Shown: positions 56,661 to 64,000 of the stretch, one piece after another
Position numbering within the stretch: position 1 is the stretch's first letter
Layout of the letters: every line of letters begins with the position of its first letter
Assembly: GCF_022581195.2 (NCBI RefSeq)
Contig: NC_061472.1
Span: 5,642,001 to 5,706,000, forward strand
Direction of reading: 5' to 3'
Origin: Helicoverpa zea
Taxonomy: Eukaryota; Arthropoda; Insecta; Lepidoptera; Noctuidae
Length of the DNA: 64,000 bases
Program-made: the position numbers and the translations under genes
The notes under the pieces: generated by a model
Seen by the model: only the letters and a program-made list of their open reading frames with translations
The model's database searches: none
What the model was told of the DNA's origin: nothing

Positions 56661-57737
56661 GTTTTTTTGTTGTGTTTTATTAGTATTTTGGTAGAAAAGG
56701 ATGTGTTTTGCAAAGATGAAATTTCAGTCAGTTGCCATTAGTTTTTAATGGTTATTTTCTGTGGTATCACGTGTATAGTGTCCAATGTCGTTGCAGTGAA
56801 TGTTTTTTTATGTCCTTCAGTGTAATAGGATAGCTGTAAACTGATGTTTTTCTTAAAGTTGGTTGAGGTGTTGAGTGGTTCTACCATTTGTTTTGGTAGC
56901 CGGCATTCGAATAAGGAAATGTCAAATTATGGACCCTGCCGACTAATGGTTTTAAAGTAGTGTTATCGACTTAATACAGTTATTTTGTTTAATTACTTTG
57001 CAATACGTAAATAATCTTTTTGTAACGATTCATTAACATGTTTACAAATCAACGATTGCTAGTTATTCGACAATATTGTTAGAGTATATTAATAAGTAGG
57101 CATGGAAAACTTGATTTAACAAGCGATTTCATAAAATTATGAAATCCACCCGCAATTTAAAGAAATTTACGCGATGTAAATATAAATAAAATAAGGTTTT
57201 TATCGTATCAATAACTTCCGCTGAACGAAGGATATCTCAATTGCATTGATAATACGTTTGTCTGTAGGTAGGTATACTGGGAAGCAAATAATATAGATGT
57301 ATGTGATTATTATGACTGATTATGATTGTTATGACCTAGTGAATTAAATCAAACTTTTTCTGAACTTAAAACTGGTATATCTACTTAAAAGTTATAAAGT
57401 ATAAATATACATTTGTTTACTAATTAGTCACTGTTAACCACATTAATAATCTTTCATTGGTTTTTACTTGTTGGTTACTTACTTGACTGTTAGGTAAGTA
57501 TATGTAACAATGTTACCGAACAACGAAATACCCATATAGGCACTAAGCACAGCTACCTAATCAGTTACTTCTTCGTAAAAACCCTGTGGATTTTACGTGG
57601 TATCAATGAGAAATAATATTCCTGTAGGTATGCTTACCAACTTACAAAAAGTGCAAAGCAACTCGAATTAATTGTTAGGGTCAATACACGGTCAAATTAT
57701 TCCTGTTAAATATTAATTAGATACATAGGTAACTATT
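56661..57737. other. AT-rich DNA, no gene seen
   Basis: It could be the first intron of a host gene if the preceding candidate exon is real; nothing in it is recognisable. Confidence 0.35.
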
Positions 57738-57915
57738 AGGGAAGGTTCATATCAGACGGAACATACGTCGCATATTTTCGGTCGCGTAACGCCAAAACAG
57801 ACAAATATACGATAAAACATTCAATCATTCACACCTAACCGATGATGCGTTAGTACGTCAATCATACATTTACGATACGCTCGACGCATTTTCCGTCAGA
57901 TATGAACCGACCCTT
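57738..57915. mobile_element. Small MITE (178 bp)
   Basis: The left end AGGGAAGGTTCATATCAGAC and the right end (inverted AAGGGTCGGTTCATATCTGA) are imperfect TIRs continuing through CGGAA and ACGTCG/GCGTCG. ACTATT and ACTACT flank it, which is not a clean duplication. The interior is CpG-richer than the surroundings. Confidence 0.6.
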
Positions 57916-58842
57916 ACTACTCGATAACAGGTATACTTAAAATCTATAGAGTTTTAGATATAACGCTGAAGATTTTGTTAAGTTAAATCGGGTTAAACCC
58001 ACCAAAAGAAAAATCTTTCAGTACCTACCTATACTATGCAATCTATTTAATATTACGTTTTATTTACCATAGTTGCAGAAAAGCAAAACATTGCCTAATT
58101 TCAATGATGCATTTGAAAACAAACAACTTGTTTTTGGCTTTCATTGCATTTTATAGATTAGGTAGTTACGACAGCAAATTAATTTCACGTTTTCAATACA
58201 ATTATATCCGCAAATAGACAAACAAACGTAGGTAACTCATCAAATAAATAAGTCATATTCAATACTATTATTAAGATTCTTTTGTATTCTTGTCAATCGA
58301 TTTCTCTAAATACACTTTAAAGCTTCTTCGATTACGGAAGCAGTTAAGGTTTTTACAAAATAAAATCAATATCTTGAAGTTCGATATACCTACAAACAAA
58401 TCCTTTTGTCGTTTTTATTACTTTGAAAACTGATACATTTGTCTTGAATATTTTCTACAAAAATAAATATATTTCTTCGAAACTTTCCTTTACTAAGTTA
58501 ATATTTTATCCGTCTTTTTTGAACGAAATTGAAATCAAAGTCCCAAAAGTTAAATTTATTCAATTTCTGTCTTTTATATAAAGCCTTGAGCAATATTACG
58601 ACAAATCAAATTGTTTAAGCAGTAACAGTAAAAGGTAGTTTGCGAAAAAAGGAATCATTATATGGACTATATACTGTACACACTTAAATTGTTTACATAT
58701 GTAGCTCCAGCTCCATCTAACTTTCACATCTGAACCTGTTCAAACCGGTACAAATAACAAAAACATCTTATAACCATTATTATTAACAAATAGTACCTAC
58801 TCATAGCGAAGTTGACTGGGTAACTAGAACTTTATAAGAACC
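57916..58842. other. AT-rich spacer, no gene seen
   Basis: Nothing recognised. Confidence 0.4.
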
Positions 58843-59040
58843 CTAGCTTTTGCCCGCAACTTCGTTCGCGTGGAATAGTGACTACCAGCAGATTTTTGAT
58901 TTGACCAATAGATGGCGCTATATGTCCGGAATATTTTTTTTTTTTTGTAATAAAAACTAGCCTATGTTCTTTCTCAAGTTTCAAACTATGTCTGTACCAA
59001 ATTTCACACAAATGGGTTCAGTAGTTTAGGCGTGAAGAAA

Positions 59041-59079
<39 letters not shown>

Positions 59080-59110
59080 GTTACTTTCACATTTATAATA
59101 TTAGTTAGGA
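58843..59110 (-). mobile_element. Helitron with microsatellite, minus strand
   Basis: On the minus strand it starts TCCTAACTAATATTATAAAT at 59110, has the (GTCT)n array, and ends GTTGCGGGCAAAAGCTAG at 58843. In + orientation GTTCAGTAGTTTAGGCGTGA and CCTATGTTCTTTCTCAAGTT lie between. Essentially full length. Confidence 0.8.
59041..59080. repeat. (AGAC)n microsatellite
   Basis: About ten tandem AGAC units at the usual position inside this Helitron family. Confidence 0.95.
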
Positions 59111-59227
59111 TATAGTATATACATGAGTGTAGTATCTATGAATAGTTAAGTTTTAACACCTACGTATAGAACTAACTTCTAGTTTTGCCTATAAAGGGCT
59201 TGCAACACTGCTTCCTACATATTTATT

Positions 59228-59440
59228 TATTCCTAGCTGCTTACCGTGGTATCACTCGCGACCCGTGGTAACACTTCCCGTCACGGGATAAAAAAGAATA
59301 CCCTTTGTAGGTACATAGTGCAGCTTCATAAAAGTGAATGAATTTTCGAATAAGTTCTGTAGTTTTTTTTATTATTTACCACAAACACACACACACATAG
59401 AAAAATACTAATCTTTCCTGTTTACAATATTAGTGTAGAA
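59228..59440 (-). mobile_element. Degraded Helitron-like copy, minus strand
   Basis: In + orientation it reads TTCCTAGCTGCTTACCGTGG, CACGGGATAAAAAAGAATAC, CGAATAAGTTCTGTAGTTTT, an (AC)n run, and TACAATATTAGTGTAGA. The order fits a minus-strand Lep1-like copy. Confidence 0.5.
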
Positions 59441-59844
59441 AATACTACTCTGTTTTATCCTACTGAAGTTTCATAATAGGAAAAGAGGACTATATAGTCA
59501 CTCGATTTCTCATGACTGTACCTATTAGTCACAGTTCGCTAACCATACAGGGAAACACTCCCTCTAAAGGTTGAATGGTTAATAGTTCAAATGTCAATGT
59601 ATGACGACCTTAGCTGATCTATACCTAAGCTAAAATAAAGCGTTTTTTTTTTAATCGAACAATGACATTAAATGTGAAAAAATCCTACCTACTTATTAGC
59701 TAAAATTTATCGTTTTTTTATAATCATTAGCGTTCCCGCTCACTGCGACTGCAGTTGTTCTTTTTTTTTTTTAAGAATAGCTTGAATCCAATTAAAGTTT
59801 TTCAAATACCTGATACCAATTTGCTCACGTCCATTCATCTTCAT

Positions 59845-59900
59845 ACTGATTTATAAGCCCAAACAAACTATCGGCCGACTAAAAGTCTGCAGTTTGCAAA
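59845..59900. mobile_element. MITE end (same family as 10446 and 12640)
   Basis: CATACTGATTTATAAGCCCA, AACAAACTATCGGCCGACTA and AAAGTCTGCAGTTTG match one end of those MITEs. The other end was not found. Confidence 0.5.
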
Positions 59901-60283
59901 TACTCTTAATCGCTAGATAAAATTGAAAGTCTTCATACCTATTGTAATAATATTTACTCTGTTTAAATACCACGTGACCGTATCGTCTAAAAATGTTTAT
60001 TTACATTACAAAACAAGTTTATCGTTAAGGAAACTGATATCTGTTTACATTTTATCAGATAACATGGTATCATCATTTTTTGTATCAATCATTCTTAAAA
60101 CGATTTAAATCAATCTTTTCCTTATGTCATAATTTTATGTAATAATAACTAATCAATAAAACAGAATTACGAGTAAACTTGTCAATGAGGAAAAAGTTAG
60201 ATTAACCGCTAGTAGTTAAGGCGCTGAATGTCCAAATTGGCTTGTCTAAAACATTTTTTTTGCCAAATCTATACAGTTTTTGA
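59901..60283. other. AT-rich spacer, no gene seen
   Basis: Nothing recognised before the CGGCG target duplication. Confidence 0.4.
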
Positions 60284-60288
60284 CGGCG

Positions 60289-60732
60289 CACTGTGGGATG
60301 GATTTCGGGTTTCATAGACATCCGATTAGTAACCTCGAAAGTGATGACTTTTACGCCTGAATATCTTTCGGAAGACCACATACATACTTTAAAATTGTAT
60401 CATTATAGTATAGACTCGTAAACGGCTCTTTGAGAAATTTTTATTCAAAAATTTGTATGAAGCTGAACGAATAAAAGGACATATCTCCGGTCTCGCACAA
60501 TTGGCCCTAATTATTTTTCAGGGAGTCAATCTATGAATTATTTGAAATTTTTTGATATATTGCATTATACGGCCAGAGGTGCGAAACATTTTTTTTTAAA
60601 TTATTAAACTTTTTTTTTTGGAAGTATCAAAAGTTTTAGTTTAGGCCAGCTTGGCGTCTATATCTAGCGCAATAAAAATAGGAATATGAATGGGGCTATG
60701 ACAATATATGATAAATATATATTTAAGTGACA
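60289..60732. repeat. Left terminal inverted repeat (444 bp)
   Basis: Nearly identical to the reverse complement of 62422-62864. It contains GCCTGAATATCTTTCGGAAG, GGACATATCTCCGGTCTCGC and ACGGCCAGAGGTGCGAAACA. Differences are isolated (for example CCGATTAGTAACC against CAGATTAGTCACC). Confidence 0.95.
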
Positions 60733-61015
60733 ATTATTTAACTTGATTTACCATACATACATAACATAACCATTTGTAAACTATTCCTCAATCAAGAAAT
60801 ATTCGATTATTTAAAATAATAAACACGATATATAAAAATAACATAATCAAAGATAAGTCATAATTAATTTGGAAACAATATTATGAAACAATCTTAAAAA
60901 ACATAAATAAATAAAATAAAAAAATCTTAAATCTTAAAAACAATAAAAAGACAAGTAGGTATTCATGAAACTAAAATTAATGTCATAATAACAATCACAC
61001 TCCAAATCATCACGA

Positions 61016-62250
61016 TCATTCAGAGTCCGAATCAGAGTCACAGTCCATTTCAAAGTCAGAGTCTAAATGCGAAATGTCTGTGAATTCAAACTCAGATTGT
61101 TGAAGCTTAAGTAAATCAAGGGTTTCTCTAAAGAAAGTTTTATTTTTCTTCGCGTCAAAAGTGGGTCTTATTGATGAAATAAGTGGATCCGAAGAAAGAA
61201 GAAGAAAGTTTAAAATGTCATCATTGGAACTCACTCTACTTTTCTTACGGGAGTTGTGTTCCCTGAATCTTCGGAAATCCTTGTTGCAGGTTTCCGAAGC
61301 CTCTTCAGAGAGGTTGTGTGGTACGATCGCATTACAAGTAATGATGTCAGCTCCATGAAGCATCAATTTGTGCACGGTTGCAGTCATGTAGTACCAATTA
61401 TACATGGATACGTACCTTTTAGCAGTTTTGTATGCGTAATCTTTGAATTTTACGGTATCCACATCCTCACCGGAAGTTATCGCTTGCAAAATAACAGCAA
61501 ACCTGTGAATCAGTTTCGCATCGAGTCCTGTTATATCGGCAGTTTTCACTGAATCTGTAAAGAATTTTCTCGCTATATTACCGTCAATGGTCGTACCATG
61601 GCCATGCTTCACTACATCAATCAGTAAGCCGAGTTCATTTTGAAAAACGATCTTGAACTATCTTCTTTTTCGCATCTCTTACATTTTGTTCTTCTTTTTC
61701 CTCTTACAGACGATTTTTTGATATGAAGTCTGTATGATATATTTAAAAGGCATCCCATCACATTTATACGTGCATGCAGCGTAGATAGTCCAAACTTCAA
61801 CATTTCCGGTGATGTCACTCTTTTTTCTACAAGTTCCAAGTTGTTCATCTCGGTCGGTTTCGCTAAACAAATGTAGCATGCAGCATTGGACTTAGCCTCT
61901 GAAAGATAAGTGCAAATCTTGACATCAACCATTGTCATCATAAGGTCATGGGTTACTTTGTTAGTTTCATATTCGGTTGGTCGAAGATCTGAAATTTGCT
62001 TTTCCATTTCCGTTACTTCGGCCTTCATCACAGCCTCACTTTCTTTTACAAATTGAAACTGCATTGGACGACAAAAAGCTGGTGAACAAGGTTTTTGGTT
62101 TTCCCAAACTGTTATGTCTTCACACATTATTTTTAAAGGCACTAAGGATGTCATAAAAATGCTGGAATCATCGTCTGCAGAATCCAACTTTTGCTTATAT
62201 CTACTTTGGCTCGATGCATCGTCACAACCCCATTTCGATACCAGAATCAT
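61016..62250 (-). pseudogene. Transib/RAG1-like transposase, broken and 5'-truncated
   Basis: This is a remnant of the DDE recombinase that would cut at the CACTGTG ends. The first segment (62250-61621) opens MILVSKWGCDD, the block around the first catalytic Asp. It continues ENQKPCSPAFCRPMQFQFVK, DLMMTMVDVKICTYLSEAKS, NAACYICLAKPTEMNNL (Cys-x-x-Cys-like) and GLSTLHARINVMGCLLNISY. It then leaves frame near 61625-61690 (KRRTKCKRCEKED). The second segment resumes upstream of its ATG with FQNELGLLIDVVKHGHGTTI, then DGNIARKFF, TADITGLDAKLIHRF, and NLSEEASETCNKDFRRFREH, NSRKKSRVSSNDDIL. The last block lies where RAG1 has its catalytic Glu, followed by N-K-x-F-R-R-F-R. It ends in an acidic tail (DSDFEMDCDSDSDSE). 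About 410 residues survive; RAG1-like cores are longer, and the N-terminal DNA-binding part is absent. Confidence 0.85.
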
Positions 62251-62421
62251 TAGGTAAAAAGCTAATTAAAAAACTAGCCTAAAAGCCATATTGTGAAATT
62301 TGTGTCATAGTCATATACACATATTACATTAATATACTCATACATGTCATACATACTGATATACAAATAAATTTTAAATACAAAAATACTTATCGAATAA
62401 TTTAAAGAAAAGTTCAATAAA

Positions 62422-62864
62422 TGTCACTTAAATATATATTTATCATATATTGTCATGGCCCTATTCATATTCCTATTTTTATTGCGCTAGATATAGACGC
62501 CAAGCTGGCCTAAACTAAAACTTTTGATACTTACAAAAAAAAAGTTTAATAATTTAAAAAAAAATGTTTCGCACCTCTGGCCGTATAATGCAATATATCA
62601 AAAAATTTCAAATAATTCATAGATTGACTCCCTGAAAAATAATTAGGGCCAATTGTGCGAGACCGGAGATATGTCCTTTTATTCGTTCAGCTTCATACAA
62701 ATTTTTGAATAAAAATTTCTCAAAGAGCCGTTTATGAGTCTATACTATAATTATACAATTTTAAAGTATGTATGTGGTCTTCCGAAAGATATTCAGGCGT
62801 AAAAGTCATCACTTTCGAGGTGACTAATCTGATGTCTATGAAACCCGAAATCCATCCCACAGTG
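62422..62864. repeat. Right terminal inverted repeat (443 bp)
   Basis: Mirror of 60289-60732. It ends CCATCCCACAGTG at 62864, followed by the CGGCG duplication. Confidence 0.95.
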
Positions 62865-62869
62865 CGGCG

Positions 62870-63448
62870 AAAAAAAGTATATGTGTATCTTGAACATCTT
62901 TCTGAGAACCCTGTTAATTTCAAAACACGTCTCGAAAAGTTTTCTCGATGCAAAAAAAATTAAACTTCTTAAAATGATCTTTCAACAAAAATATCTCAAA
63001 AATCTCTTTCAAAAATTTGTGACATTAACGAGCCCATATGTAAATACAGAACTTGGTTAATTTTTATTTTTCACTACTCAACTCATTTTAAATCTATTAA
63101 TTTATATGTATGTTATGAACGTTATGAACGTCGCGTCATCAGGCTTCTCTTTCGTACCTACGTATTTTGTTTTGGGTGTTGTCAGCCTCTTAAAAGGGCA
63201 TTCTGGTGTGAAGGCCGAGAGAAACCAAACAAGTTGGCGGCCGTGTGTCATTGTAGGTACTGACGCGTTGAGGAAAACGTTTAAGAAATATTTCGTGTTT
63301 ATTGTAGCCTACTTTTCTTGATAATAAAACTTGTTTTACTGGTTATTTCAACGGTTTGAAATAATATGTTCTTACGTAATAAATAGAAGGAAAACTTATA
63401 GAAAATAACCTTTTACAGCTATCTAATCTCTTTATCAGTTTGTATTTA
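62870..63448. other. Spacer, no gene seen
   Basis: AT-rich; the 71-codon + frame at 63106-63321 is unrecognised. Confidence 0.4.
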
Positions 63449-63823
63449 AATGATGATGATGATGTCCTCCTAGCCGATTATCGGCTACGGCGGCTGTTCT
63501 CATGTAAGGAGATTAGCCAACTACGCAGGACATATTATAGTGCACGAGCATTTGCGCAGACACAGGTGCACTCACTATTCCTTAACTCTCATAGCCCGAT
63601 GGGACGGTAATCCGACACGACCGGAGAGAGATCAGGCGCAGGACCGACATTTACGTGCTCTCCGATGCACGGGTGTATCAATCACCAGCTTCCAGGCTCC
63701 GGGCTGCTTTGTGAAAGTCTTCTAAAACCCACAAAGCGATTTCGGCCCGACTCGGGAATCGAACCCGAGACCTCGTGCTTAGCAGCCGCACTTGCGACAG
63801 CTAGACCAACGAGGCAGTTTAAT
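63449..63823 (-). mobile_element. Full-length tRNA-headed SINE, minus strand
   Basis: On the minus strand it starts AACTGCCTCGTTGGTCTAGC near 63819 (A box) and has the B box GGGTTCGATTCCCGAGTCGG (about 63758-63739). It continues AAGTGCGGCTGCTAAGCACG, CACAAAGCAGCCCGGAGCCT and GTGATTGATACACCCGTGCA, and ends GGCTAGGAGGACATCATCAT in a (CAT)n tail. A head-only copy lies in the Harbinger element (13828-13945). Confidence 0.85.
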
Positions 63824-64000
63824 ACAATGATTTAAATACAATGTACTTAAAACATTATTGGAGTATTCATTACATATTAACAGGTACACAAACACGTGAC
63901 AACCATTACAGAGCAGACTCGAAAGTGTGTAAACCATCTGATAGTTATTCAAATTAAATTTTGATATGTATTGTTTTGACATAACAATACATAATTTTTT
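63824..64000. other. AT-rich end of window
   Basis: Nothing recognised; the 67-codon minus frame at 63779-63982 overlaps the SINE head and is not a gene. Confidence 0.4.

Larger units (their letters stand above)
60289..62864 (-). mobile_element. Transib/RAG1-like DNA transposon, 444-bp TIRs
   Basis: The 5-bp direct duplication CGGCG flanks the element exactly (60284-60288 and 62865-62869). The first seven bases at each end, read inward, are CACTGTG (CACAGTG on the other strand), followed by GGATGGATTTCGGGTTTCAT. The inverted repeats run from 60289 to 60732 and 62864 to 62422 with only scattered differences. A 5-bp GC-rich CGNCG-type duplication and a CACWRTG-type terminus are known hallmarks of Transib elements, the relatives of RAG1. 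The minus-strand interior encodes a broken transposase (62250-61016). At 2576 bp, with a missing N-terminal coding region, it is non-autonomous. Confidence 0.9.

Noticed and set aside
63735..63819. tRNA gene on the minus strand
   Set aside because: A and B boxes are present, but the sequence continues into a SINE body and (CAT)n tail; it is a SINE head.

Overview
The window looks like nuclear DNA of a moth, probably noctuid-like. It is AT-rich and full of lepidopteran repeats: Lep1-type Helitrons ending in CTAG, tRNA-headed SINEs with (ATG)n/(CAT)n tails, RTE 3' ends and the GGCCAAGTGCGAGTCGGACTCG repeat. I find no host protein-coding gene I can defend. Nearly every coding trace belongs to a transposable element, so this reads as an intergenic or intronic repeat landscape. 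One CpG-rich segment (about 56.4-56.66 kb, + strand) that ends in a GTAAGT donor could be a host promoter with a non-coding first exon.

Layout. From 1 to 12.6 kb there is anonymous AT-rich DNA with Helitron fragments, two hairpins and a MITE. A decayed PIF/Harbinger element lies at 12.85-14.68 kb; it keeps a broken DDE transposase, a spliced Myb/SANT-like gene and an internal SINE. A Tc1-type foldback element is at 18.16-19.10 kb, a full SINE at 20.5 kb, and an RTE tail and a SINE at 22.6-23.2 kb. A 2.25-kb palindromic mariner derivative with about 1.05-kb arms is at 23.40-25.65 kb. A non-LTR retrotransposon with intact ORF1 and ORF2 lies on the minus strand at about 29.64-35.3 kb. It is interrupted between its ORFs by a 970-bp P-element-like insertion that carries a spliced THAP exon and 8-bp target duplications. 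A composite element with 26-bp terminal repeats spans 41.12-44.48 kb and contains an hAT MITE and LINE tails. Further hairpin elements are at 49.68-50.10, 50.79-52.07, 53.93-54.30 and 57.74-57.92 kb.

The most notable object is at 60,289-62,864. It is a Transib/RAG1-like DNA transposon with 444-bp terminal inverted repeats, termini CACTGTG...CACAGTG, and a flanking 5-bp direct duplication CGGCG. Inside is a minus-strand transposase remnant in two reading frames, with sequence resembling the RAG1 catalytic core. The heptamer has the RAG recombination-signal form, and CGGCG fits the target-site consensus known for Transib.

Nothing here works as a pathway. The shared theme is long inverted repeats (five with arms over about 100 bp), any of which could give double-stranded RNA if transcribed. 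All family calls come from reading the sequence without database searches.
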